Counted from the first letter of the stretch, positions 23,120-34,620 are shown. The stretch: DNA of 64,000 nucleotides from Cricetomys ansorgei (GCA_026225945.1 JAMJFZ010003581.1:7940501-8004500); one strand, 5' to 3'. The notes: generated by a model from the letters alone, not told the origin. A program made the numbers and translations.

Positions 23120-24785
23120 GAGAGATGGGGATGGGGAGGAAGAAATAATTAAGGTCATAGAGAAGCTCATAGGCTTAATAACTGACGTGGTTTTGTCATT
23201 TCTGGAATGTAAGTATCAAAGACTTTTAGAAGAATGGGAAGGGAAAGAAGGAGAGAAAAGAGGCAGAGAGAACAGGTATTTGTTTTCCTGTTTAACTGTA
23301 AAGCCACCATTATCAGCCAGATTCCAAAACACAGAGCCTGTCACAAGAAGAGCACATAGGAAGAACAGTGCACACACCACAGACAAGACAGACCTCAGAC
23401 CTTGAGACTTCAAGGCTGGCTGCTTATCCCACGCCTCCTCACACTCTCAGCACCATTTCTTGTCAGACGTATAATACAGGGCACAGGTGAAATGACTGGC
23501 TCTCAAAGCAGTAATCTCATTCTTAGTGATGTTGGGGAAGTGGATGTGTCTGTGGTTAAAAGTAAAGAAACTTTTAAAAAAGCTCAGATCAAAGGTGACT
23601 CGCCCTTCACATATCTCACGCTGAATTACCACAGATAGGTTACTCTCGTAAATTCCTGGAAAGAGGAGCTATGCATGTGATTTGTTCATGCCTATATGCC
23701 TGCCTAATACGAACTGCAATGGTGATAACAGCCAGGAAGATACACTCATAAATTAATATGTATTTATATGTCTCTGGTCCGATGTTCGTTACTGGAAAGA
23801 CAAAAGTTGGGAAGGCTGACTCATTCATTCTTACTTATTCATTGTTCTTCTGGAGAAGTAGGGCCTTAACTAACTCTTATTGGATGGTTATAAGGACAGT
23901 TAGGAAATCATTGTGCCGGAATGGTTGGAATAGTCTTCCACTCCACTTCTCTAGCAAAAGAGCAAAAACCTTGATATTGGTGCCAACAGTATGGCTTATT
24001 GAGTAGATGTATTTGCTGCACAAGCTTACTACCTGAACCTAATTTATGGAACCTATGCAAAAGAAGAGAACAAGTTCCACAAAGTTGTCTTCGCACCTCC
24101 ACATGTCTGACATAGTATGAACATACATACATACACAAACACAGCAATTTTTATGATAACATGATATCATTCACAAGCCAAACAATATTACCAAATCTAT
24201 TTCTAAAGAACTTCAAACACAAAAATCTCACCATCATTGTCCTCCAAAACAAGAAATCCTTCTTAATGTTCAACTGAAATCTTGGATTGTGAGCAGTATA
24301 TAAAAATTCATTTTAAGTGTTATCTTGAGAGAGATGCAACAAGACATCAAAGAAGTAATATACTCTATGTTTTAATTTGGAAAAAAATACATCTATCTGG
24401 CACAGGAATATAGCAGTGTTGGTCATACGGCACTATGTAAAGATGGATAATTTTGCTAACTTGTATTCAATAGATTGCACACTGTAAAGCAGCACCATTA
24501 TCGGAAGATCTAAGGTGATGTGAATTAAGCAAGAACACAAGGACACTTTTGTAAGAAAGGATTCTGGAGCCACTAACATGAATATGAGAAAAGAGATGGG
24601 GGTGGGAGTTGGCTTTATATGGAAGTGCCATCAGATTATCACAGGAGAGTTATCTGATGCAGGAATGTGGGTAGGTCAGAGTTTCCAAAAGTTCTGGTTG
24701 CTTTTATTTTCTGCATCATACAAGATGCGAAGTTACCTACTGAGTGTGGAAAATGGTGGAGGCGAGTGGAGTACTGAAGAGCATA
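23120..24785. other. Intergenic, no gene seen
   Basis: Unique-looking AT-rich sequence. Overlapping frames on both strands around 23187-24147 are mutual shadows without homology. Confidence 0.35.
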
Positions 24786-24794
24786 TCAATCAAG

Positions 24795-24905
24795 ATAAAT
24801 CTGGAGGATCTCTGTTAAGTTCAAGGCCAGCCTGGTCTACAGAGTAAGTTCCAGGACAGCCAAAGTTACAACAGAGAAACCCTGTCTCAAATGAAACAAA
24901 ACAAA
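24795..24905 (+). mobile_element. 5'-truncated B1 SINE (plus)
   Basis: Starts inside the element at 'ctggaggatctctgttaagttcaaggccagcctggtctac' and continues to 'gttacaacagagaaaccctgtctcaaatgaaac'. Confidence 0.9.
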
Positions 24906-26230
24906 AGATAAATTTGGAAATGAAAGGAAATAAATCGGTAACTGTCATACAGTGACAGGAATAAATATTCAAAAGGCAGATGGGAGAATAGAAAAGCCAT
25001 TGATATTTGGATGGTATTATGGATCCTCCTGAGGTTAGTGGTCATATATTTAAATAAAAATCAGTCTACAGGTTAGCTTTTCTCTGGCCACAATCAGCAC
25101 TGAGGAGAGCACAAGCACATACTTTAAAAAAAAAAAAAAGACTCAAAATGTAACCGTGGTTGAGATGTGGCCAGTTGAATTTGACCACATGAAACAAGCA
25201 AAAATCAGAGAACATATGTAAAAGAGTGACTGCAGGAACTGGCCATGGATCTAAGGTGAGCAAGGAAGAAAATAGAGCATGAGAGCATAAGATGATGTGT
25301 TGATTCTAGGAATGAGCAGAGATGGGATCCAAGACTGTTGGAGTGGTGTCCTCAACTCTACACATAGTCACCAGTGGCTACTGAATCCTTCATTCCTCTT
25401 ATAGTTCAGTGAAGCTAAATTCATTTAGTCTACTCCTAGTCCATATATCTGACTCAAATCCAGCCTGGGTAATGGTGGAGCACCCAGGATAGGGTGTGCA
25501 GTGGGTCTGTAAAGAGGAAGGTCCATTAAGGTTTATACTCCTTTATAATGTACTATTAAAGTAGAAATACATCAAGAGAAAGTATTCAAGAGAGAATAAA
25601 CCCATCACTAGAGCATGACATTCTCTGGTTTGAGAGTACCTTGCCTGTAACACATAGCTGCTGAAGATACTGGAAGAATTAAGTCGGATAAAGTAGTTGA
25701 AAATGAGATTATTATTCTGAGAGAGGTAGAAGTGGTTAGAAAGGATGAGAAATATTAAAAATAAAAATCAACAGAATTTTATGGGTAGTTGGACAGAAGG
25801 AATCGTAACTATTTCTGACTTGGTCACTGGGGTAGATCACAACGTTTTTGAGTAGGACAAAGAAGAGGGGTAGTAGATTAGGAGGCAATAGGAGTGGCTA
25901 ACCTCCTTTGTGCACATTTGGTGTGCAATATCTGTGGATAGTCCAACGGGAAAACGAAGACGTAAGCCTGAAGCCTCACAAAGGTCTACACTGAAACATC
26001 TTTGGAGAATAAAGTCCCCTGAGTGAAAGCAGATGTTATCTAAAGCATGGTTGTGGACTTGGGAGGAAGTTTCAGAAGCCAGGGCTTGCTGGGATATCTT
26101 ATAGTGAAGTCACATGACAGAAGGGTCTGACCCCTGAAAAATTTGATACCTCAAGATCAAAAGAAGGTCAGTGAAAGAGTAAGACAGAACAATTCAAGGC
26201 GTACAAAGAAAAATCAGAACGTGAAGACAA
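24906..26230. other. Intergenic, no gene seen
   Basis: Repeat-poor sequence except for a short A-run at 25124-25139. No exon seen. Confidence 0.35.
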
Positions 26231-26234
26231 AGGA

Positions 26235-26362
26235 ACAGGAGGACAAGGACAAAGAAGGGAGGGAGGGAGGAGGAAGGGAGAAAGGAAAAGAAAGAGGGGA
26301 AGGGAGAAGGGGCAAAGAAAGAAAGAGATGGGAGGAGAAGGGAGGGAGGAAAGAAAAGATGC
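26235..26362. repeat. Purine-rich (GGGA/GAAA) tract
   Basis: Nearly pure A/G on the + strand. The frames across it are low-complexity K/R/E/G. Confidence 0.9.
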
Positions 26363-26834
26363 CTATCGCCTGAAGAACCCCACCAGAGATCGTCCTGTGG
26401 CCTCCACACAGCTCCTAGTTAAGCAGTCACGTCACTGAGACTTTATGGGTGCAGCTTCTGACATTACTAGGAGACGCATTCTTAAGCAGACTCTCTGATC
26501 ATTCTCTTTTATGTATCTCTATAGCAAGTATCTCTATAGTAAACAAACTTTGGTTTGGCGGTATATACATAGAATAGCCTGGCTAGATCATATAGAAGTT
26601 CTCCTCCTAAATGTTTTCACGAACCTCCTACTGATTTTCTTAGTAGCAATACTAATTTACAATCCCTCTGCTTTAATGATACAAGAGAAATAACTTCAAA
26701 ATTCTAATACATTTTTATCTTATTTCTGTTTTATTCAGTACCCACAAGGGCAGTCTCTTCTGTTCAGCTCCTCAGAATACTTTCTGCATTTTACAGAATG
26801 AGGTGTTGCCTGATTCCAGAATCATAAGTAAATG

Positions 26835-27112
26835 CTAATTACAGCCCTTCATTACTTAAAAGTTGTGTTACTCTAGTAGATCTGCCTTTATATGTGACTT
26901 GGTCATTTTCCCTTGTTGTTTTTAATATCCTTTCTTTGTTATGTATATTTGGTGCTTTAATTGCTATGTGTTGTTGGGGTTTTCTTGTCTGGTCCTGTCT
27001 ATTTGGTGTTCTGTATGCTTCTTGTACCTTAATAAGTATCTCTTTCTTTAGATTGGAGAAATTTTCTTCTATTATTTTGTTAAATATTTTCTGTGACGTT
27101 GACATGGATTTC
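26835..27112 (-). pseudogene. L1 ORF1 fragment (minus)
   Basis: The minus strand translates to an L1 ORF1p-like C-terminal region: the block FNKIIEENFSNLKKE, then KVQEAYRTPNRQDQ, then IHNKERILKTTREN and VTYKGRSTRVT. These correspond to the conserved nucleic-acid-binding end of L1 ORF1p. It is open for about 88 codons but lacks the N-terminal coiled coil and ORF2, so it is a decayed L1 fragment. Confidence 0.9.
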
Positions 27113-27126
27113 TTCTTTTATCTCAA

Positions 27127-27163
27127 AACAACACACACTCACACACACACACACACACACACT
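27127..27163. repeat. (CA)n microsatellite
   Basis: CACACACTCACACAC array directly beside the L1 fragment. Confidence 0.95.
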
Positions 27164-27429
27164 CCTTTTAACTAATTTGCTGCAATTTTTACTTTGGACA
27201 AGCCACTTTAGAAAATACTTTACCGGTTAAGAGTACACTGACAAATCTAAGCAGGCCTTCTCCTCAATTTTTACCCAAAAGAAATAAAAAATTCTGGCAA
27301 ACAAACATCCATATGTAGGAACAAAATTGCAAGCAACCCAAATGTTCATCAACTAGAGTATGAATAATTACAGATGAGTATATTCCAACAAGGGAATTGC
27401 ATCCAACGACTTAAAAGAACAAAGTAAGG

Positions 27430-27638
27430 ATTGGAAAAATGATTGGCCTTTAAGAGTGTTTACTGCTCTTCCAGAGGACCTGGGTTTGATTCCAGCACGT
27501 GCTTTGAACAGCTCACACCTACTTGTAACTCCAGCTTTAGGGGACCCAATGCCCTCTTCTGGCCTCTAGGAGTATATGCATTCACATGAGCACAAACACT
27601 GTATATGCAGAATCTAAAATAAACCTTAAAAAAAAAAA
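27430..27638 (+). mobile_element. B2-type SINE (plus)
   Basis: 'ggcctttaagagtgtttactgctcttccagaggacctgggtttgattccagcacgtgc', 'aactccagctttaggggaccc', 'cctcttctggcctctaggagtatatgcattcacatgagcac', then an A-rich tail. Confidence 0.93.
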
Positions 27639-27702
27639 AGCTTAATGATCTTTAGTGATCTAGATGCTTTAGAATATATCTTAAAAGCATTATACTATAG
27701 TA

Positions 27703-27745
27703 AAAAAACAAAAACAAAAACAAAAACAAAAACAAAAAAACACAA
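27703..27745. repeat. (CAAAAA)n microsatellite
   Basis: Five to six consecutive CAAAAA units. Confidence 0.93.
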
Positions 27746-27887
27746 GCCAGTTGCCTGCTGGGAAACTTTGGGAAAAGGTTTACTATTTGTAAATTTTATA
27801 TTTATATTTAAACTCTACATTCTGACTACTATTTCACTGTATTGGGTTAGGAAGAAGCATAGAATTTTGTTTAAAGGTCAGCTCCAG

Positions 27888-28118
27888 AAAAGAAGAAAGA
27901 AGAAGGAAGAAGAAGAGAAGGAGGAGGAGGAGGAGAGGAGAAGGAGGAGGAGGGAGGAGGAGGAGGAGGAAAAGGAGGAGGAGGAGGAGGAGGAGGAGGA
28001 GGGGAGGGAGGGAGAGAAGGAAGGGAGGGAGGGAGGGAGGGAGAGTAGGAAGGGAGGGAGGGAGGGAGGGAGGGAGGGGAGGAAGAGCAATAAGGAAGAA
28101 GAAGGAAGAAGACGAGGA
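27888..28118. repeat. 230-bp homopurine tract (GGA/GGGA)n
   Basis: Nearly uninterrupted A/G on the + strand: GAAGAA units, then GAGGAG triplets, then GGGA tetramers. The 185-residue frame across it is an artefact of the repeat. Confidence 0.95.
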
Positions 28119-28865
28119 GGAATGCTTTCAGGCGGCAATTTCCTTTTTTTTTTTTTTTGTCTATCAGGAAGTACAATAACTTCAACTGGGCTTAAGCATT
28201 AGTTTAACATTTCTTCATCAAGGAGTTATTAGATTATTTCTCATGTTTCTGCAATGTCATGAGCTGCATGTAGCACAACAGTATGGTTTTAGTAATGAAA
28301 CTCTTCACTGCCCCAGATAACCTGGACTGTGTCTCTGACTCACATCCAAGTCAGCTCCCACAAACCCCACCTCTCTCGCCTCGGTCTGCCCTGTCTCTTG
28401 ATAAACAGTGTGGTTAACCAAGCTATCTGCAGCCTTCCTGGAGAATCAGTGGCTCATGGTAGTGCTTCTCACCACAATACTATAATAACTGTTCTTGTGT
28501 CCAGAGGGAAATGAAAGCGAAGCACAAATCCATGTGTCCTCTGTACTACACTGAGGATGATGTTCTCAACAAGGAGAGTCCCACGGATGGGGTCACCCTA
28601 CTTTGAACAAGCAGTTCCAGAGCCAGTCTCTTCAGAGGTGCTTTCCCTTCCTCCTCACAGGCTTTGGCATCAGATTCAAGGTGAGGGCAGAAAAAAAAAT
28701 TAACACAAACTTTTCTTAAATTTCACAACAGGCAAAAAATTCTTCACAATTATTCATAGCTCGACCTGATACAAATCCTAGCTGTTGATGTTGTGGTCTT
28801 TTTGAGTTTCCTCAGGTTTCTGTCAATGAAATCTAAGTGGTCCGCTGATATAAGAAAGAAAAGAA

Positions 28866-29014
28866 GGCTGGGTGGTGATGGTGCATGCCTTTAATCCCAG
28901 CACTCAGGAGGCAGAGGCAGGCAGATCTCTGTGAGTTTGAGACCAGCCTGGTCTACAGAATGAGTTCCAGGACAGCCAGAGTTACAACAGAGAAACTCTG
29001 TCTCAATCAATCAA
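28866..29014 (+). mobile_element. B1 SINE (plus)
   Basis: Full-length: GCTGGGTGGTGATGGTGCAT head, 'cctttaatcccagcactcaggaggcagaggcagg', and 'agttacaacagagaaactctgtctc' followed by a CAAT-repeat tail. Confidence 0.95.
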
Positions 29015-29045
29015 TAAGAAGAATAGAGAAAGGGAGGAAGAGTGT

Positions 29046-29890
29046 TGTGTGACAAAACTTTTCCTGGGAGACACAACATACATGTCTACTCACCCCACAT
29101 AGGGAACCCAAGACAGACCAAAGTACAAATTCCACCAAAGCCCATCTTACTGAACCATGTTTATGGGGGGGCCTTATTTACAGGTATATGGTTGAGGGGT
29201 TACTTATAGGAGCAGAAATAACTTAAAGACAGTTGCATCACCAAAGCTTACCCCAGCATGGATGACAGTTCACAAGGCTGGGAACCTAGAACACACTGTA
29301 CAGTCTGCAGGCAGCTCAGCAGGTGGCAATGCTCTTCCAGGTGCCTCTAAAGCTCTTCCAGGCAGCTCAGCTGGTTCCGGAGTCTTCTTTGAGGCAAATG
29401 ATGGGTTATATAGGGTCCTAGATGGGAGGACTAGGCTGTCACACATACAGCCCCACATCTCACAGAAATCCCTCCACAGCACCCTCACCTCTCTCCAAAA
29501 AGTCCATATGTCCTCTCTTTTGTTCTACTTCCAGCCAATCAGAAGCAGTCACCCCAAACCCTTCTCTAACTGTACCTTCCCTTTTCCCTTTCCCATCTAG
29601 GACTCTATATAACCCACCATTTGCCTCTAAGACCATGCTTTCCAGCATGGCTTGTCTGAGACTCTTCTTAGACACTTGGGTTTTCTGAGAGGGATTCTCA
29701 ACTTTTATTGCTTACCCTGAAAGGGAGGATCCTTGTGAATCTTGTCAGTTTCAGGAACTTCCTGAAACTTTTTGAGTTGTTTACCTTGGTGCTTAAGGAG
29801 CTTCCTGCAGGATGAAATGTTTCAGTCTCTAAAGAAACTGTTACACAGCAGAAGGGTTTGGTAGGGAAAACTACTCAAGACACACCTGAT
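29046..29890 (-). mobile_element. LTR-like element (minus), copy A, interrupted
   Basis: Read on the minus strand this aligns by eye with 59725-60268. Shared blocks are 'ggaagctcctta', 'taaacaactc', 'ttcaggaag..cctgaaact', 'ctgcagactgt', 'atgctggg', 'taagt.atttctgctcct', 'aataa' and 'ctttggtctg..ttgggttccct'. An AATAA poly(A)-like signal near the 3' end suggests a solo LTR of an endogenous retrovirus. A 237-bp block with inverted ends interrupts it, and without that block its length is similar to copy B. No gag, pol or env sequence was recognised next to it. Confidence 0.7.
29391..29627. mobile_element. 237-bp insertion with 37-bp terminal inverted repeats
   Basis: The ends 29391-29427 and 29591-29627 are inverted copies differing at 2 of 37 positions, beginning GAGGCAAATG and ending CATTTGCCTC. 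Each arm holds a TATATA core. The block interrupts an LTR-like element. The interior has a CCAATCAGA motif and a C/T-rich stretch. It could be a non-autonomous DNA transposon or a folded-back LTR piece. Confidence 0.65.
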
Positions 29891-30149
29891 GTTTCTAATG
29901 TTTGAGTGGTTTACTTCTTAAATGCTGGGCCACCAGCTTTCAGCAGTTTATATGTGCTTGATATTCAGATTTGAGTTAAAAGATGATGAGATTAATTGGC
30001 ACATTTATGTCAGCAGCACTACTTAGAGATCTAAAACCACCTATCATCCTAGAACACAATGTCCAGCACATGTTAGTATGTATCCCACATGTCCCCAAGA
30101 TGACAATGGGTCACGAAAATGTAGCCAGACATAAGATAAGTTCTAGCCT

Positions 30150-30335
30150 CTCACACATATAGACCCATCCCAGAAATCCTTCCACAGCACCCTCACCTCT
30201 CCCCAAAAAAAGTCCACGTGTCTTCTCCTCTCTTCTCCTTCCAGCCAATCAGAAACAGCCATCACAACTCATCTCCAACTATAACTTCCCTTTTTCCCTT
30301 CCCATCTAGGATCCTGTGTAACCCACCATTTGCCT
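30150..30335 (+). repeat. Second copy of the inverted-end element (right part)
   Basis: Direct repeat of 29437-29627: 'agaaatcc.tccacagcaccctcacctct', 'tccagccaatcagaa', 'cttcccatctaggatcctgtgtaacccaccatttgcct'. The left inverted arm is missing and the right flank differs, so it is a truncated independent copy. Confidence 0.8.
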
Positions 30336-30597
30336 AAGGGTCACATCTGCCTATCCAGAGGCTTTGCCCTCTGGGGGGAGCTAATATCCCTCTTTATCTA
30401 ACCCCCCATTCCCCTACCCTCTGTCCCTCTGCAGCAAATACATCTCCTTGGTGCTAAGAATCTGGTGTGTCCTGTGCCAACTCCGAGGTCCCTTTAGCAT
30501 GCCTCTTTAACTCTCTCCTCTCTGTTCAGATTAGGAGCTATCATAAAAGGAAAACTTCAGAGACATATAATTTTGCAGCATCTCACAAAATATTAAT

Positions 30598-30724
30598 TAT
30601 TTATTCATTCATTACTTTTGAGACAGTTTCTTGCTATTGGTCCCAGGCTGACCTCAACATCACAATCCTCCTGCCTAACTTCCCAAGTGCTGGGATGACA
30701 GGTGTGTACCACCATGCCCAGTTT
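30598..30724 (-). mobile_element. B1 SINE (minus)
   Basis: The minus strand begins AACTGGGCATGGTGGTACAC and runs through 'tgtcatcccagcacttgggaag' to 'gaaactgtctcaaaagtaat'. Confidence 0.88.
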
Positions 30725-30939
30725 ATGGGTACTTGTGACATTCTTTTCATAGCATATAAATTTACCCCAGTGTGACACAGCTAAAAAATATATAAACTTA
30801 AAGTAGACAAATATGTGAAGTGCTCATAAGCAAGGTTAAATCTATTCCTATATCATAGAAGCCATGATTCCTGGGTGCTCTGTACATGTAGGAACATCTA
30901 CCATAGTACTCCTGACATCTGCTGTGGCAATGTTTGTTT

Positions 30940-30955
30940 GTTTGTTTTTTTTTTA
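30940..30955. repeat. (TTTG)n/poly-T run
   Basis: TTTG units (from 30930) leading into a T-run. Confidence 0.85.
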
Positions 30956-31189
30956 ATCTTCTAAGAGTCACAAGACCAACCTTAGTCTCTTCCTGTCCCC
31001 AGAAGACCTTTCCAACCAAAGGCCTCCAACATCTACACTTTTCCTAATTTATAAACCCTCCTTTCTATCTCAGAGGTGCCTTAAGCTGTAAAAGCTGCAA
31101 GAGCAGAGTAACTAGCAGACAGACAAGAACACATAGTGAAACGGTTATGGCACTGCTTCATCAGCAACAGTAGCTGAAAAGTGTATTTA

Positions 31190-31341
31190 GGAACAAAAGC
31201 CCTGGAGATAAGAGCACAGACAGCTCCTTGTAAAGAACTAAAGTTGGGTTCCCAGCACTTATACTGAGTGACTCACAACTGGATGTAATTTTAGTTTAAG
31301 GGATTTGACACCATCTTCTGGTCTCCATGGGCACTGCACTG

Positions 31342-31343
<2 letters not shown>
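31190..31343 (+). mobile_element. B2-type SINE (plus)
   Basis: 'ccctggagataagagcacagacagctcctt', 'gggttcccagcacttatactgagtgactcacaactggatgtaatttt' and 'ccatcttctggtctccatgggcactgcactgatg'. It ends in a TG repeat. Confidence 0.85.

Positions 31344-31381
<38 letters not shown>
31344..31381. repeat. (TG)n microsatellite
   Basis: About 18 TG units, then CACGCACACATGCAC. Confidence 0.97.
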
Positions 31382-31613
31382 ACGCACACATGCACATGTG
31401 TAAGATATCTGGTATTTGGCGGTGAAATCATTGTAATATGGTGTTGTTCAGTACCTCCCACCATCATTCTACAACTTCAGGAACTTCGACCACATACATA
31501 AATGTCCAATGTTGTTTTCAACAAGGCAAAGCACCCAGGTCAGTTCAAAACAGAGGCATCCTATAGGAAGTGGGCCACGAAAGTAGAACTGTCTCACAGT
31601 GTCTTAAGAAACC

Positions 31614-31800
31614 GTGAGACAGGCAGGCAAGATGGCTTGGCATGTAAAAGTACTTGCTAACAAGCCTGACATCCTTAGTGCAATCCCATTTTACGTGGTT
31701 GAAGGAGAGAACTGGCCCTTGAAAAAAATGTCCGCTGGCCTTCATAAGCATGCCATAATGTGTGCATGTAGAAAGAGAGAGAGAGAGAGAAATACACATA
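31614..31800 (+). mobile_element. B2/B3-related SINE (plus) with GA repeat
   Basis: 'gcaggcaagatggcttggcatgtaaaagtacttgctaacaagcctgacatcc' is a B3-like head. The body is diverged and ends in GAGAGA (31772-31790). Confidence 0.75.
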
Positions 31801-32104
31801 TATATACAATAAACACATGGTTTTATATGTTCATATGTTTATAAGAAAAGAAGGAAGAAACCAGAAACTCCAAGACAATGTAAGATTCCCACAGAAATCC
31901 TCATAGTGTTGTGGGAGAGCAACTTGCTATGTATGCATCCAGTGGTTATGTATTGATTTCAATATGGTGATCCCAGCTGCCAGGTGCTAGGATTGTCTTT
32001 CTGCCTTTCTAGACCATGAGTATAAGTGTTAAGAATTTTTCCTTATTGATCTATGTGTCACAGTGATTGATTCTTATGAGCTAGAGGTTTTTAAAAAAGA
32101 TATA

Positions 32105-32298
32105 TATTTAAAATTATGTATAGGTATGTATGTGCACAGATACAGTGGTACCCTCAGAGGCCTGAAGGAGCCTTTGGTTCCCTTGGAGCTGGAGTTACAG
32201 TCAGCTGTGAGCTGCCCAATATGAGTTCCAGAGTGAAAGCCAGGTCCTCTGTAAGAGCAGCAAGTGTTCTTAGCTACTGAGCTATCTGTCCAGCCACA
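32105..32298 (-). mobile_element. B2-type SINE (minus)
   Basis: The minus strand reads 'ggctggacagatagctcagtagctaagaacacttgctgctcttacagagg', then 'ctggctttcactctggaactcatattgggcagctcac', with a TG-rich end. Confidence 0.92.
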
Positions 32299-33270
32299 AG
32301 AGAAAAGTTTCTAAATAAGGGCTAGATAATTAAACCCACTTTTTCTGGGTGGTGAGTTACTTCCTAGAAAAGTACATTTTTCAATAGTTGTCAAAAGAGA
32401 TGCTTCAAAGAGAGAATTTTAGTAGAGCACAAAGATGAACCTTCCCATAGTCCCACGGTCATACTGCTTCATAGATGGTCTCTTTTGCTGGTGTTGAGAC
32501 CCAGCTAGAAAGTGAAGGGTGAAAGGTCCTGCAAACAAAAGGAGCAGATTGTCCTAAAGATGTGTAACAGCTGCCCCTACAGCCACATAACTACCCACTC
32601 AACCCTACTACCTTATCACTCTTTTGCTGGAAAATTCAAAAGTGGATGAAGCCATGGATTCCAAGCACTGCATATAATAACTATGATTGCAATGTTTATT
32701 TTTTTATGTACTTAACCTTGAACTTCTATGACTACAATGAAGGTCATTTTGGAGGCCTACAATGTAGGTCAGGCATCTTGGTTTAACTTCGTGGAAGGAG
32801 TGCTCAACCAACACCAACTTCCTTCCCCTGAGGTTACTGTAAGAAGTTGCCTGTATCAGGCAGATGGTGAGAGGCCAACTTCGGGTCCCAGACTGCTCTT
32901 CATCATCTCCCACACAGAGCATGCAGCACTCAAACTGAAACAGCATCCCTGTTGCTCCCTTTCAGAACCTACCACATGGGTGAGTCAGAGACATTTCCCA
33001 GCCTGCACTGCCTGCTACCATCATAGATGTTATTTAACTACACTGACCACTGGATGAAGAAAATCACCTGTAAGACACTAAGAGAGTGGAATACCCACCT
33101 AAACATATGCAGACTGGTTAATATTCTGCAGCAAGGGACCAAGAACAGAGGTTACAGATAAGTGGACAGTGACTAAGAGTTAGAGGATTATCTTCCAGCC
33201 TGGGAACTGAATGCTTAAGCTAATGCTAAATCCATATTGAGGAAGAATTATTCCACCAAGAAAACTTCAA
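32299..33270. other. Intergenic, no gene seen
   Basis: Opposed frames at 32704-33057 shadow one another and match nothing known. Confidence 0.35.
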
Positions 33271-33271
33271 A

Positions 33272-33482
33272 CCAGGCAGTGCTGACTCAGGTCTTTAATC
33301 CCAGCACTTGAAAGGCAGAGGCAGGCGGATCTCTGTGAGTTCAAGGCCAGCCTGATCCACAGAGTGAATTCCAGGACAGCCTGAGTTACAACAGAGAAAC
33401 CTTGTCTCAAATAAATAAATAAATAAATAATAAAAGAAAGAAAGAAGAAGAAAGAGAGAGAGAAACAAAGAAATAAAGAAAA
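33272..33482 (+). mobile_element. B1 SINE (plus) with AAAT/GAAA tail
   Basis: 'ggcagtgctgactcaggtctttaatcccagcacttgaaaggcagaggcaggcggatctc' through 'gagttacaacagagaaaccttgtctc'. The tail has expanded into AAAT and then GAAA/GA repeats. Confidence 0.94.
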
Positions 33483-33497
33483 CTTTTCAAAGAAGAT

Positions 33498-33582
33498 GCC
33501 TGAGGAGATAGCTCAGTTGGTGGAGTGCTTGCCTTTCATGTACAAAACCCTGGGTGCAATCTCTAGCACCACATAAAACCCA
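33498..33582 (+). mobile_element. ID-type SINE (plus)
   Basis: BC1-like tRNA-Ala-derived body: 'gaggagatagctcagttggtggagtgcttgcctttcatgtacaaaaccctgggtgcaatctctagcacc'. Confidence 0.88.
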
Positions 33583-33717
33583 ATCGGTGCTATTACAGAT
33601 TAAACAGCATACATTTATTCCCAGATAGTTCTCTGGACCAAATTCCTTATCAGTCATGGTTCCTGCAGAGTCTTTCCAAAACAATCGTTTTTCTGTGTAA
33701 GCTTCTGAAGCTGTAAT

Positions 33718-33830
33718 CAGGCTAGAGCACTTGTTTAAGAGTTGTAAGGCCATGAGTTCAATTTCCAGCACTAAAAAGCAAACAAAAACAGGGAAAAACT
33801 AAACTAAACTAAAATAAAATAAATAGCATA
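33718..33830 (+). mobile_element. Diverged ID SINE fragment (plus)
   Basis: 'ggctagagcacttgtttaagagttgtaaggccatgagttcaatttccagcac' followed by an A-rich AAACT/AAAAT tail. Confidence 0.7.
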
Positions 33831-34620
33831 GTGCTTTAGCCCTCATGTTCCTTGACTTGTGATGTCTTCTCCATCTTCAAAGCCAACAGTGTTGCATCCT
33901 GTGTTTTCCTCAAACTTTCTTCTGTCTGCCAATCATCTTGTCTGTCTCAAGGACAGTTGTGGTCATATGTAGAACCCACACAGATAACCCAGGATAATCG
34001 CTGGATATCAACATCCTTCATTTAATCATATCTGCAAGTCCCCTTTTACAAATGTTAGGATGTAGCTATCTTTGGGGACTATTTACTGGGATATCATAAT
34101 CCATCAGGCACAAATGCTTTTCAAAGAAGAAACTCATGCACATGGTGCTCTAACAAACTGAACACAACGGTCAAACTACCACCATATTCTCGGGACACTG
34201 CAATGTTGGCTAATGGGGTACTAGTAAGTAAAGCCCAATGCTTTGCTGTGTCTGACTTCAGGATTTCTGAAAGGCAAGCATTTTCTGCCTTGCATAAATG
34301 AGACCTTTTTTTCTGTATTAAGAAATGCACACATTTGGGTTTTTAATCATGCAAATGCAAAGTAGAGCATTTTGAGTAACTGGGGACCATGGGAATTCAA
34401 CTGTTCTTTGTAAAAGGTACTCTTAAAGGTCATTTGTCCTGTGGGCAGAATGGCATCCCTGCAAACTGTCCCCTTTGTAAAGAGGCATTTTCACCTTTCG
34501 TACTGATGTACATTGTTACTTACTACAGGACCAGTGTGCATTTGCGCGCTTCTCATTGTAGCTGTGGTGTCCCAATCCACAAAAATATAAACTTAATGTG
34601 ATCAATTCCTGCTGTATGAT
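33831..34620. other. Intergenic, no gene seen
   Basis: No repeat or exon recognised between two ID elements. Confidence 0.35.

Noticed and set aside
27645..28202. 185-residue open frame
   Set aside because: Generated by CAAAAA and GGA/GGGA repeats; no real protein composition.
29262..29688. Opposed open frames sharing the phrase SRTLYNP
   Set aside because: The similarity comes from the 37-bp inverted repeat translated on both strands, not from a gene.
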